Positions 50,033-58,496 of a stretch of 64,000 bases of DNA are shown piece after piece; within the stretch, counting starts at the first letter, position 1, and each line of letters starts with the position of its first letter. The notes below the pieces were generated by a model. It saw only the letters and a list, made by a program, of their open reading frames with translations. It searched no databases and was not told the DNA's origin. Made by a program: the position numbers and the translations under genes. This stretch comes from Trichococcus collinsii. GTDB taxonomy: Bacteria > Bacillota > Bacilli > Lactobacillales > Aerococcaceae. The stretch covers positions 434,001 to 498,000 of the forward strand of contig NZ_FNQH01000002.1 of the NCBI RefSeq assembly GCF_900107505.1, in the 5' to 3' direction.

Positions 50033-50303
50033 CTACAATTCGTGGGAAATTGGCTGCATCCCTGCAAAGGTGCAATACTGTTCATATCCCAATGCTTTCA
50101 ATTCCACCTTTGTATCTTCAATATAAGCCCCTAAGTGATGCTTTTCATGGCTGTCGCTGCCGATGCCGCCCAAGTCATTGTAAAGCCTCAAAATGGCTCT
50201 TGATGGCGCAGATCCTTCAGGCCATATCTGTGCGAGGACGTGTTCACTTCGATCACTTTGCCGGCCTGGAAGTCATCGATGGTATGGGTTTGCATCCAGC
50301 GCA
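50033..50303 (-). pseudogene. Remnant of a PHP-domain histidinol-phosphatase gene
   Basis: Only the C-terminal quarter remains. One frame reads RWMQTHTIDDFQAGKVIEVN then TSSHRYGLKDLR, after which the reading continues in the next frame as PSRAILRLYNDLGG and GSDSHEKHHLGAYIED and ends ISHEL with a stop at 50033. EVNTS, GSDSH and HLG are hallmarks of HisJ-like PHP phosphatases. A frameshift near 50205, loss of a few residues before GSDSH and absence of the N-terminal part (cut at the oadA terminator) make it non-functional. Confidence 0.8.
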
Positions 50304-50304
50304 C

Positions 50305-50346
50305 AAAAAAACTTCAAGCAAACCGATAAAGGTTGCTTGAAGTTTT
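50305..50346. terminator. Terminator of the oad-cit operon
   Basis: Near-perfect AACTTCAAGCAA / TTGCTTGAAGTT stem, A-run on the left and T-run on the right. It ends the long operon after oadA on the minus strand. Confidence 0.92.
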
Positions 50347-50360
50347 TGATCACTCTAGGA

Positions 50361-51755
50361 TTATTGTACGTCGATGGAAACATCGATTGTTTGTACTGGA
50401 ACATCGTAGAATCTATCTTCTCTGCGTCCAAGGAAGTCTTTTGCTTGTTGCGGGAACAAAGCGTACATCAAGACATCTTCTGTGGATTTAGCGTATTGGC
50501 TGATTTCTTTTTCAAATTTAGGCATTTGCGGCAAGATCAGATCGGCAGGTCTCACAGTTGTGATGCCTTCGTTACCGATGATTTTTTTCGTAATTTCTGC
50601 AGAAATCGCTACTGGCGGTTTGCCGTATTGACCTCTTACATATTCCTTGATTTCGTTAGGCACAAGTTTATAGCGCTCGCCTGAGATGACGTTCATCAAG
50701 GCTTGCGTACCGACCATTTGCGATAACGGTGTAACCAATGGAGGATAGCCTAAGTCCGCACGCACTTTCGGAACTTCTGCCAATACATCGTCGTATTTGT
50801 CCTGCAGGCCTTGTTCAGTCAATTGGCTCAACAAGTTGGAAAGCATGCCGCCCGGTACTTGGTACAGCAATGTTTTCGGCTCGACGTCCTTCACTTTAGG
50901 GTTCAGGATGCCGTCGTTACGGAAACGATCCCGGATCGGAGCAAAATGATCGGCGATTTCTGCAAGTTTGTTCATATCAAGCCCAGTGTTGTAGCCCAAT
51001 CCTTCCAACGCGATTGCAACGGATTCCGTAGCCGGTTGGCTTGTGCCGCCAGCAAACGGAGAGATGGCTGTGTCGATGATATCAGCACCAGCTTCAACAG
51101 CCTTCAGGTACGTCATTTCAGCAATGCCGCTTGTCGCATGTGTGTGGACTTCTAAAGGCAAATCAACGGCAGCTTTGATTTTGCTAACCAATTCAAAAGC
51201 GACGGCTGGCGTCAACACGCCGGCCATATCCTTGATACAGATGGAATCTGCGCCCATTTTAGCCATTTCCTTGGTCAAGCCTACGAAATAGTCGACTGTG
51301 TGGAATTCGCTGGTTGTATAAGAGATTGCAGTCTGGCAATGGCCGCCAGCTTTTTTAGTGATATCGATGGCTGTCTTCAGGTTGCGCAAATCATTCAATG
51401 CATCGAAGACACGCACAACATCGATTCCGTTTTCGATCGACTTTTCGACAAATGCGCTGACGACATCATCGGAATAGTGTTTATAACCCAATAAATTCTG
51501 TCCACGCAAAAGCATCTGCAATTTTGCATTTTTGACTTCTTTACGAATCGTGCGCAGACGTTCCCAAGGATCCTCGTTCAAATAACGGATACAAGAATCA
51601 AAGGTGGCGCCTCCCCACATTTCGATGGAGTGGTAGCCGGCTTCATCCATGGTTTTGATGATCGGCAACATATCTGATAGTGGCATACGTGTTGCAATCA
51701 AACTTTGTTGACCATCACGCAAGACCGTTTCCATAAAACGGATTTCTTTAGTCAT
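50361..51755 (-). CDS. oadA: Oxaloacetate decarboxylase alpha subunit, carboxyltransferase only
   Basis: Transfers CO2 from oxaloacetate to carrier-bound biotin. The 464 residues cover the carboxyltransferase barrel (ETVLRDGQQSLIATRM near the start, KDMAGVLTP at about 205) and the conserved post-barrel domain, but no biotin domain; that is the separate OadD at 57362. Such splitting is known in Enterococcus. Start is ATG 51755 or GTG 51767; neither is ideally spaced from GAAGGAA. Overlaps citX and is last in the operon. Confidence 0.94.
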   Translation of the reverse strand: MTKEIRFMETVLRDGQQSLIATRMPLSDMLPIIKTMDEAGYHSIEMWGGATFDSCIRYLNEDPWERLRTIRKEVKNAKLQMLLRGQNLLGYKHYSDDVVSAFVEKSIENGIDVVRVFDALNDLRNLKTAIDITKKAGGHCQTAISYTTSEFHTVDYFVGLTKEMAKMGADSICIKDMAGVLTPAVAFELVSKIKAAVDLPLEVHTHATSGIAEMTYLKAVEAGADIIDTAISPFAGGTSQPATESVAIALEGLGYNTGLDMNKLAEIADHFAPIRDRFRNDGILNPKVKDVEPKTLLYQVPGGMLSNLLSQLTEQGLQDKYDDVLAEVPKVRADLGYPPLVTPLSQMVGTQALMNVISGERYKLVPNEIKEYVRGQYGKPPVAISAEITKKIIGNEGITTVRPADLILPQMPKFEKEISQYAKSTEDVLMYALFPQQAKDFLGRREDRFYDVPVQTIDVSIDVQ

Positions 51756-52305
51756 GTAATTGGTCACTTCCTTCTTGTATTATTTTAGAAATGGCATCTT
51801 GCATTTCTTCAATGGTGTGGCGACGGCTGCGTCCGCAATCTTTTGCATCACGATTGCAGATGAAACAACGTCTCGTGTTCAGTCCTAATTCGGTCCGGCT
51901 GATGCTCTTCAGATCATTGCCTTCCATCCAAAGGACGTCCAAGTCAAACAATCGGCCGAAAGGATGCGTTTCTTCTATCATCACCATTTTTTCTTTCAGT
52001 TGTGCAGGAGTCAATGGCGAAAGGAAAAAGTATTCCGCCCCAGTCTTCAGGTTCCGGTAGAGAGAAGCTTGCGGCAGATCATTGCCCAACACTTCTTCTA
52101 TGCGTTCCAGAACTTCAGTAAAGACAGCTTCCAACTGTTGATTGTTTTTTATCGGACCCGGAATATTCATGAGTGCCATCAAGAGGCTGTCCTCTTTCTG
52201 GCTGCTCAATAATTCCCGTTGGATGGCGACACGTTTTTCACGCACCGCCAACATTTCTGCTAAAGTAACGCGTTCTCCTTCAGTAAAAAGGGTTGTACTA
52301 GACAT
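51748..52305 (-). CDS. citX: Apo-citrate lyase phosphoribosyl-dephospho-CoA transferase
   Basis: Attaches the prosthetic group, made by CitG, to the acyl carrier protein CitD. 185 residues, separate from citG (fused in some species). Family blocks: LAEMLAVREKRVAIQRELL, HPFGRLFDLDV, and the Cys-rich CFICNRDAKDCGRSRRH near residue 155. Overlaps citF by 8 bases and oadA by 8. Confidence 0.95.
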   Translation of the reverse strand: MSSTTLFTEGERVTLAEMLAVREKRVAIQRELLSSQKEDSLLMALMNIPGPIKNNQQLEAVFTEVLERIEEVLGNDLPQASLYRNLKTGAEYFFLSPLTPAQLKEKMVMIEETHPFGRLFDLDVLWMEGNDLKSISRTELGLNTRRCFICNRDAKDCGRSRRHTIEEMQDAISKIIQEGSDQLHD

Positions 52306-53830
52306 TTTTTACCACATCGATTATCGTGCCATCACGGTATTCGATTAAAGCAACTACTTTGTTTCCGTATTCAATAGGTTCTGGTGCTCCTACTACAGAA
52401 TATGCAATGTCTTTTAATTGTTCAATTGTAAATTGAGGAACATCAAGATTACTGAAGTGTTCAATTAAATCTTTACGTTCAGGATTGATAGCAATACCAA
52501 CTTCGGTAACAACTACATCTACACTAGCACCTGGTGTAACGACAGTATTTACTGTATCAACAATTGTTGGGATACGTCCACGAATAAGTGGTGAAATAAC
52601 CAAACTCATTTTACATGCTGCACTTGTATCTGAGTGTCCGCCTGAAGCGCCACGAATAACACCATCAGAACCTGTTATAACATTCACGTTAAAGTCGGTA
52701 TCGATTTCTAGCGCAGATAAAATAGCTGTATCCAATTGATTGATGACAGCGCCTTTGCTTAATGGAGAAGCATACATGTTTGCATCAATTTCATAATGGT
52801 TCACATTATTTCCTAAAGAAACAGCAGACGGATGGTCAAAATCTTGCACGTCGATGATTTTTCCAACAAGTCCTTCTTCAAGCAATTCTACCATTGCGTT
52901 AGTAATACCACCTAAAGCAAAGCTAGCTTTGATACCATCTTCAATCATAGAATCTTTCAAGAAGCGCGTTACAGCAAGAGATGCTCCACCGGTACCTGTT
53001 TGGAAAGAGAAACCTTGTTTATAATAAGGAGAATTAATGATTACTTTAGAAGCATATTCTGCAATCAATAGTTCTTTAGGGTTTTTAGTGAACCGTGTTG
53101 CCCCTTTAGCAATTCCTTCAGGATCGCCAATTGCATCAACGACAACAACATAATCAACATCTGTTTGAGGAATACTGATTGGTGTGTTTGGATAAGGCAT
53201 CAATGAGTCAGTAATAGCGACAACTTTATCAGCATACTTTGCATCTACCATAGCGTAGCCTAAAGATCCGCATGTTGTTTTTCCTGATGTTCCATTCACA
53301 TTACCATATTCATCAGAACTTGGAGCGCCTAAGAAAGCAACATCGATATGGATATCTCCACGGACGATTGCTCTGGCACGTCCACCATGAGAGCGAATCA
53401 CAACAGGGTTTTCCATGATACCTTGGGAAATAGCTGCCCCAACTTTATCACGTAATCCGCTTGATGTAATGTTTGTCACAACACCTGATTTAATATGTCC
53501 AATTAATGGTTCATGAACATTTGCAATGGAGCTTGGTGCGATAGAAATGTTTTTGAAACCCATTTTAGCAATTTGATCCATAACCATGTTCATTACGAAG
53601 TCGCCTTCGCGGAAATGATGGTGAAAAGAAATTGTCATGCCGTCTTTAAGTCCTGTTTTTTCAATCGCTTCACGAATGCTACCTAACATCTTTTTGTCGT
53701 TAGGCTTTACAGGATGAAGTTTACGAGTAGACTCTTCGTAATCAGCTATGTTTGCTAATTCCCCGTCATAAACACCGTATTGTTGAGCAAATACTTCAGG
53801 AATATCTTTTCCAACTTTATTGATGGCCAT
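52298..53830 (-). CDS. citF: Citrate lyase alpha subunit (citrate:acetyl-ACP transferase)
   Basis: 510 residues, full length. It moves citrate onto the acyl carrier in exchange for acetyl. Blocks seen: SFHHHFREGDFVMNMV (about 73-88), GGRARAIV, TGTGGASLAVTRFLKD (about 270) and GASGGHSDTSAACKM (about 404). GGAGGAAATTTAATA before the ATG. Part of the citCDEFX run, 2 bases after citE. Confidence 0.97.
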   Translation of the reverse strand: MAINKVGKDIPEVFAQQYGVYDGELANIADYEESTRKLHPVKPNDKKMLGSIREAIEKTGLKDGMTISFHHHFREGDFVMNMVMDQIAKMGFKNISIAPSSIANVHEPLIGHIKSGVVTNITSSGLRDKVGAAISQGIMENPVVIRSHGGRARAIVRGDIHIDVAFLGAPSSDEYGNVNGTSGKTTCGSLGYAMVDAKYADKVVAITDSLMPYPNTPISIPQTDVDYVVVVDAIGDPEGIAKGATRFTKNPKELLIAEYASKVIINSPYYKQGFSFQTGTGGASLAVTRFLKDSMIEDGIKASFALGGITNAMVELLEEGLVGKIIDVQDFDHPSAVSLGNNVNHYEIDANMYASPLSKGAVINQLDTAILSALEIDTDFNVNVITGSDGVIRGASGGHSDTSAACKMSLVISPLIRGRIPTIVDTVNTVVTPGASVDVVVTEVGIAINPERKDLIEHFSNLDVPQFTIEQLKDIAYSVVGAPEPIEYGNKVVALIEYRDGTIIDVVKNV

Positions 53831-53832
53831 TA

Positions 53833-54720
53833 TTAAATTTCCTCCTCGTTAATCAGTTTAGCCGCTTTGGCCAATGCAATAACGCGTTGTGCACGTTCAA
53901 CAATTGGTTTGTCAACCATCTTACCCTTCAATGAGATAACGCCTGAACCTTTTTCTTCTGCTTCTCTGATTGCCCAGATAACTTCTTTTGCATTTTGAAT
54001 TTCTTTTTCTGTTGGTGCGTAAATCTTGTTCACGATTGGGATTTGACGAGGATTAATAACAGATTTACCATCAAAACCAAGTTGTTTAACAAGTTCAACT
54101 TCTCTGGAGAAGCCCTGTACATTGTCAACGTCAGAGTAAACTGTATCAATAGCAGCAATTCCAGCTGCACGAGCAGCATGAAGAATGTAGCTTCTTGCGA
54201 AGAACAATTCTTGTCCGTCAGGGTAGCGTTTTGTTTTCATGTTTGTTACGTAGTCTTCTGCGCCTAATGCAATCCCGATTAAACGAGTAGATGCTTTTGC
54301 GATTTCACGAGCATTCAATGTACCTTCAGCAGATTCGATGGCTGCCATCATTTTAGTTGTTCCGATTTCGATACCATATTTTGTTTCGACTGCCGTGATT
54401 ACTTCATCTACATCAATGATATCTTGAGCAGTTTCTGTTTTTGGGAGTCTGATAACATTTACGCCAGCCAAAACTACAGCTTCAATGTCTAGTTTTCCAA
54501 CAGTGTCTAAACTATTGATACGTACAACTGTTTCTGATTTGCTGTAATCAAATGTTTTCAATGCAAAATGCACCAATGTGCGGGCTGAATCTTTTTCTTT
54601 CAGAGAAACAGCGTCCTCCAAGTCAAACATGATTGAATCAGCACCATACAGGGGTGCGTCCCTAAGCATTGCAGCATTTGCGCCAGGGACAAACATCATA
54701 GTTCTTCTTAAACGTTCCAT
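53833..54720 (-). CDS. citE: Citrate lyase beta subunit
   Basis: Cleaves citryl-ACP to acetyl-ACP and oxaloacetate. 295 residues. [19 protein letters not shown] opening, [12 protein letters not shown] with Mg-binding Asp/Glu, VVRINSLDT, and [24 protein letters not shown]. Overlaps citD by 13 bases. GAAGGAGATGGACAC before the ATG. Confidence 0.97.
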   Translation of the reverse strand: MERLRRTMMFVPGANAAMLRDAPLYGADSIMFDLEDAVSLKEKDSARTLVHFALKTFDYSKSETVVRINSLDTVGKLDIEAVVLAGVNVIRLPKTETAQDIIDVDEVITAVETKYGIEIGTTKMMAAIESAEGTLNAREIAKASTRLIGIALGAEDYVTNMKTKRYPDGQELFFARSYILHAARAAGIAAIDTVYSDVDNVQGFSREVELVKQLGFDGKSVINPRQIPIVNKIYAPTEKEIQNAKEVIWAIREAEEKGSGVISLKGKMVDKPIVERAQRVIALAKAAKLINEEEI

Positions 54721-55016
54721 GTGTCCATCTCCTTCCAGTTGTAGTCGTCGTTTTCAGCAGCACGATGAATGGCTGTTACTGTACGCGCTTCGATCGTGCA
54801 ATCCAATGCACCTTTGTCAACAGCGGATACTTTCGCGCTTGTGATGCCCAGATTTTTAAGTGTTGCGATGATGACTTCCTCGATACGATCGCCATATTGT
54901 TTTTCCACGCTTGAATCCAGTGTCACTGCAACTTCATTGTTATCGCTAGGTTCAACGACGATCATGATGTCACTTGATTCAGTCGTTCCAGCTACTGCAT
55001 ATTTTTTAATTTCCAC
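54708..55016 (-). CDS. citD: Citrate lyase gamma subunit (acyl carrier protein)
   Basis: 102 residues from GTG 55016, set by AGGGGTGAAAAAA; the open frame to 55109 is not used. Begins [19 protein letters not shown]; the Ser of ESSD carries the phosphoribosyl-dephospho-CoA group. [17 protein letters not shown] and [19 protein letters not shown] follow. Overlaps citC by 11 bases. Confidence 0.95.
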   Translation of the reverse strand: MEIKKYAVAGTTESSDIMIVVEPSDNNEVAVTLDSSVEKQYGDRIEEVIIATLKNLGITSAKVSAVDKGALDCTIEARTVTAIHRAAENDDYNWKEMDTWNV

Positions 55017-56034
55017 TTTTTTCACCCCTAAATTTGTCTTTTCCATAATTTTCTGCCAAATAAATATAAGTTGTTGGTGGTACAAGTTTTTTAATTGTTT
55101 GAAAATCATCTTCTTTCAATGCTTTTCGTACACGTGTAGCACTGATGACCTGTCCATCCAGTTCGATCCGGGGAACGACTGTCAGGGCAAGCGTATCAGA
55201 AAAAATCTCACGCATACTCTCGTTATATACCTCTGTAACGGGGGATAATGGTTCTTCCCCTACAAAGCGCGTTTTGATCTGGAGAGCAGGCGCGATCCTC
55301 TCCTTGAACAAGGTTGCATCCAGCGTTGCCTGTACGCGGGCTATGCTTTCTACCGCTTGATCCTTCAGAAAGTAGGATGGGAAAGTAGCGGATGACACTT
55401 GATAATCCCTTGTCGGGAGAATGACCACATTCGGAAGGTGCTGTGTGCCCGCCTTGACAAGCTTTGATCGCTCTTCCGTCGAAAATTCGGAGCGATCATC
55501 GGACAGGACAAAAAGATAGAGAACATCAACTTGAGCAGCAGCCGTTTCGACTAAGTACAAATGACCTTTAGTGAACGGATTCGCATTCATTACGATGGCT
55601 CCCGCATGATCGGCATCCCTCTTATGGCTCTCAAGCAAGGCCAAGTAGTCCGAAAAATCGGGAGAGCCTTGCTCCATAAAGAGAATATCATTTGTGCGGA
55701 TGACCTCTTTAAAGCCAAGCGATGCAAAGGAAATCGCCACGCAGGGTTTCGTGTACAAAAAGAAGTGGATAATGCCCTCATCGTGAAGCTTGGAAGATAA
55801 AGCCATCACGATTTTTGTCAATAAATTTTCGCTTTGGTACTCAGGATCGACAGCGACTAGTTTAATGATGTTTTGATAAGTCGATCCGGTAGCGACTAAT
55901 TTGTTTCGGTCATAGAGGCCTACTGTATAGTCGACTTGCTCGTCCGGGACAAGTCCGCCTAAGAACAATAAATCCTCCCAAGCTTTTTTGTCCGCTGGAA
56001 CACGCGTTATCCAGATTCTTTTCAGTTCATACAT
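55006..56034 (-). CDS. citC: Citrate lyase ligase
   Basis: Acetylates the citrate lyase prosthetic group with acetate and ATP, activating the enzyme. 342 residues. N-terminal acetyltransferase-like half, then a nucleotidyltransferase domain with [19 protein letters not shown] (about 147-165), [16 protein letters not shown] and [10 protein letters not shown]. First cit gene after the oad genes; the 25 bases between it and the small OadG-like gene hold its ribosome binding site. Confidence 0.96.
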   Translation of the reverse strand: MYELKRIWITRVPADKKAWEDLLFLGGLVPDEQVDYTVGLYDRNKLVATGSTYQNIIKLVAVDPEYQSENLLTKIVMALSSKLHDEGIIHFFLYTKPCVAISFASLGFKEVIRTNDILFMEQGSPDFSDYLALLESHKRDADHAGAIVMNANPFTKGHLYLVETAAAQVDVLYLFVLSDDRSEFSTEERSKLVKAGTQHLPNVVILPTRDYQVSSATFPSYFLKDQAVESIARVQATLDATLFKERIAPALQIKTRFVGEEPLSPVTEVYNESMREIFSDTLALTVVPRIELDGQVISATRVRKALKEDDFQTIKKLVPPTTYIYLAENYGKDKFRGEKSGN

Positions 56035-56058
56035 AGGTGAGCCTTCTTTGTTTTATTT

Positions 56059-56187
56059 TTAGGCTGGAAAACGTTTGATCAGTACAATCGATACAACATA
56101 CAGTAAGAATAGCACCAAGAAGATGCCGCCCATACCGAAAATCATCAGTTCAAATGCAATTTTTAAAGATTCTGGATTATATACCAT
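56059..56187 (-). CDS. Short OadG-like membrane peptide (decarboxylase gamma anchor)
   Basis: 42 codons with a strong GAAAGGAGAATTATT site. Sequence MVYNPESLKIAFELMIFG, then MGGIFLVLFLLYVVSIVL and IKRFPA. One membrane helix with the LMxxGMGxxF motif that opens the OadG gamma family (PF04277). The normal hydrophilic tail that binds zinc and touches the alpha subunit is absent. It lies between oadB and citC, exactly where a gamma subunit is expected. Probably the membrane anchor part of the pump; OadH may supply the tail function. Confidence 0.82.
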   Translation of the reverse strand: MVYNPESLKIAFELMIFGMGGIFLVLFLLYVVSIVLIKRFPA

Positions 56188-56213
56188 AATAATTCTCCTT
56201 TCAATGAACCTTC

Positions 56214-57335
56214 TTAACTAAAGAAGGCAAGTACTAAACCACCAGCGATAACAGATGCAATTTGTCCAGATACGTTCGCACCGACAGCATACATCAAGAT
56301 AAAGTTTTGAGGATCTTCGTCAGTAGCCATTTTTTGGATAACACGGCTTGACATCGGGAAGGCGGAAATACCAGCTCCACCGATCATTGGATTAATTTTT
56401 TCAGTTCTGAACAAGTTCAGAAGTTTTGCGAACAATACGCCGCCGATTGTATCCATGATGAAGGCAACCAAACCGAAAGCGATGATCATCAATGTTTGGA
56501 AATTCAAGAACAATTCAGCCTGCATTTTGACGGAAATCGTAAGACCCAACAGGATACTGATGATGTTTACCAATTCGTTTTGGGCAGTCAATGAAAGTCT
56601 GTCCAAGACACCACATTCGCGCAACAAGTTACCGAACATCAGGAAACCTACCAACGGAAGGGAAATTGGTGCGATAAAACCGGCAACGATCGTAATGATG
56701 ATTGGGAAAAGAATTTTAGTCATTTTGGATACGCCTTCCGCTTTGTAAGTCATGCGGATGCGACGTTCTGCTTTGGTAGTGACAGCTTTGATCGCGATCG
56801 GTTGGATGATCGGAACAAGCGCCATATAGGAATAAGCGGCAACCGTGATCGGTCCCAGTAGATTAGGCGCCAATTGGTTGGATACGAAGATGGCTGTCGG
56901 GCCATCAGCTGCACCGATGATACCGATTGAAGCAGCTTCTCTGATATCGAATCCGAAGAAGATAGCGACTACGATTGTAAAGAAGATACCGAATTGAGCG
57001 GCAGCACCGAATAATAACATGAATGGGTTTTGCAACAGCGGACCGAAATCGATCATGGCACCGATACCGATGAAAATCAGCAACGGGAACAACTCTGTGC
57101 TGATACCTGCTTCGAAGAGAACATCCAAAACGCCCTCTGATTCAGATCCGTTGACCATTTGGGTCAGAACGCCCGTACCGGGGAAGTTGACCAAGATGGT
57201 ACCAAGTCCCATAGGCACCAGTAATGTAGGTTCGTACTCTTTTTTGATTCCTAAATATATCAGGACAGCCCCGATAAGCATCATCACGATTTGTCCCATC
57301 GCAATGGATGTAATTCCTGCTAATAATGTCTCCAT
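56214..57335 (-). CDS. oadB: Oxaloacetate decarboxylase beta subunit, Na+ pump
   Basis: Membrane subunit that decarboxylates carboxybiotin and exports Na+. 373 residues, about nine helices. The key Asp lies in IIGAADGPTAIFVSNQLAPN (about 138-157), the second-site motif is TIGGVLFAKLLNLF, and MIGGAGISAFPMSSRV follows near residue 320. GGAGGAAGTGAATAA before the ATG. Preceded by the biotin carrier gene and followed by the small OadG-like gene. Confidence 0.96.
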   Translation of the reverse strand: METLLAGITSIAMGQIVMMLIGAVLIYLGIKKEYEPTLLVPMGLGTILVNFPGTGVLTQMVNGSESEGVLDVLFEAGISTELFPLLIFIGIGAMIDFGPLLQNPFMLLFGAAAQFGIFFTIVVAIFFGFDIREAASIGIIGAADGPTAIFVSNQLAPNLLGPITVAAYSYMALVPIIQPIAIKAVTTKAERRIRMTYKAEGVSKMTKILFPIIITIVAGFIAPISLPLVGFLMFGNLLRECGVLDRLSLTAQNELVNIISILLGLTISVKMQAELFLNFQTLMIIAFGLVAFIMDTIGGVLFAKLLNLFRTEKINPMIGGAGISAFPMSSRVIQKMATDEDPQNFILMYAVGANVSGQIASVIAGGLVLAFFS

Positions 57336-57361
57336 TTATTCACTTCCTCCTAATAAAATAA

Positions 57362-57754
57362 TTATGCGATGGTGATTAATGCATCGCCGGCATTTACGAC
57401 TTGACCTTGGTTCACATGGATGCCAGCTACTTTACCAGCATGGTTTGCGACAACTTCATTTTCCATCTTCATTGCTTCAAGGATCATCAATGGTTGGTTT
57501 TCTTTTACTTCATCGCCGATGTTCACTAACAGTCTAAGGATCGTTCCTGGCATTGGGGAAGTCATTGCGTCTCCTGAAGCTGCTGAGACAGGCGCTGCAG
57601 TTGGTGCCGGTGCTGCTTGTTCTGCTGGTGCCGCTACTGGAGCTGCCGGTGCTGCTGCAACTGGTGCTTGAACTGGTTGTTGCACGCCGCCGATTTCTTC
57701 CATTTCCACTAAGTATTCCTTACCATCGATTGCAATCTTGAATTTTCTTAACAT
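57362..57754 (-). CDS. oadD: Biotin carboxyl carrier subunit of oxaloacetate decarboxylase
   Basis: 130 residues. A short N-terminal strand (LRKFKIAIDGKEYLVEMEE), an Ala/Pro-rich flexible linker (about 27-58), and a biotinyl domain with the biotin Lys in LEAMKMENEV (about 92-101). It replaces the C-terminal biotin domain missing from OadA. GGAGGAATTATAA before the ATG. Confidence 0.95.
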   Translation of the reverse strand: MLRKFKIAIDGKEYLVEMEEIGGVQQPVQAPVAAAPAAPVAAPAEQAAPAPTAAPVSAASGDAMTSPMPGTILRLLVNIGDEVKENQPLMILEAMKMENEVVANHAGKVAGIHVNQGQVVNAGDALITIA

Positions 57755-57770
57755 TTATAATTCCTCCTTA

Positions 57771-58097
57771 TTATTTAACCTGACTTATTTTTTTTACGAC
57801 AAATTTACTTTCAGGCATGGTGCCTGCCGCAATACTTGCGGAAATCAGCGAAACAAGATGAGCCTCGGGATTACGCTTCATAATATTTTTTACCACAAAC
57901 TGCGATTTAGGATAATCTCCTGCAGCGATTGCTGTCGCGATGACACTGACTAATTCATATTCATTCGGATCAGTGGGTATAAAAGCTGGAATTTCAATCA
58001 GGTCATTCACGGGTACACTTGCTGAAACAGTTGCTGGCGGTACTGGCTTAGGCGCTATTGTGTCCTTTTTCCCAAAGAAACCTTTGAAAAAAATCAT
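57771..58097 (-). CDS. oadH: OadH, tandem OadG/MmdE-tail-like protein
   Basis: 108 residues, first gene of the operon, in the position of Enterococcus oadH. After a short hydrophobic N-terminus and a Pro/Val linker, two 29-residue repeats (48-76 and 80-108) share E/HLVSxIxxxIAAGxxPxS, then FVVK. This pattern resembles the C-terminal segment of OadG/MmdD and the small MmdE subunit of Na+ decarboxylases (ending in FVV-R-x-I). It may serve as the missing gamma tail in duplicate. GAAAGGACGTGAGAAA before the ATG. Confidence 0.78.
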   Translation of the reverse strand: MIFFKGFFGKKDTIAPKPVPPATVSASVPVNDLIEIPAFIPTDPNEYELVSVIATAIAAGDYPKSQFVVKNIMKRNPEAHLVSLISASIAAGTMPESKFVVKKISQVK

Positions 58098-58128
58098 TTT
58101 CTCACGTCCTTTCTATGGATTTAATCCC

Positions 58129-58174
58129 ATTATAGAAATTTCTCTCATTAAAAACAGGTCATTACGCCTGTTTT
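58129..58174 (-). promoter_or_regulatory. oad-cit promoter with palindrome over the -35
   Basis: Minus strand -10 TATAAT (58129-58134), 17-base spacer, poor -35 (58152-58157). The palindrome AAAACAGG / CCTGTTTT (58151-58158 and 58167-58174) covers the -35. A weak -35 under a palindrome suits an activated promoter, as known for CitO in Enterococcus. Confidence 0.6.
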
Positions 58175-58210
58175 ATTGTTTTTTTTATGTTCTCAAAAAC
58201 GACCAAACAC

Positions 58211-58238
58211 TAAAAACGTTGCTATATCAACGTTTTTA
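58211..58238. promoter_or_regulatory. Perfect inverted repeat, candidate CitO operator
   Basis: TAAAAACGTTG (58211-58221) and its exact complement (58228-58238) flank 6 bases. It stands between the oad promoter and the citH gene, about 90 bases upstream of the oad start site. Confidence 0.55.
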
Positions 58239-58279
58239 AGCATTTAAGACTTTTTTAATATTTGGTTAAGCCGCATTTA

Positions 58280-58292
58280 AGAAAGCGTTTCA
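58280..58292. promoter_or_regulatory. cre site in the citrate divergent region
   Basis: AGAAAGCGTTTCA differs from the palindromic cre TGAAAGCGTTTCA by one position. CcpA repression of citrate genes is established in enterococci. No clear citH -35/-10 pair was found in the rest of the 399-base gap. Confidence 0.62.
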
Positions 58293-58496
58293 ATCCGAGT
58301 GTGTTTTTCGTGTTTTTTTAAAGTAACGGCTTTCAATTGACTTGCAAAGTAACTATTATTGCTCTTAGAGAGACAGCCCAAACAACTTCGGGTTTTTTAA
58401 ATTAGAATAAATGTGAATCGATTCACTTACTTATTTAAATACAGAAGTGGTCAGGCACTCTCAAAAAACTTTTTTATAGTCGGAAGGAGAAAAAAA

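Noticed and set aside
58151-58174. AAAACAGG/CCTGTTTT hairpin read as a plus-strand terminator
   Set aside because: T's follow it on the plus strand, but no gene or promoter lies upstream on that strand; its position on the -35 of the oad promoter fits an operator better.
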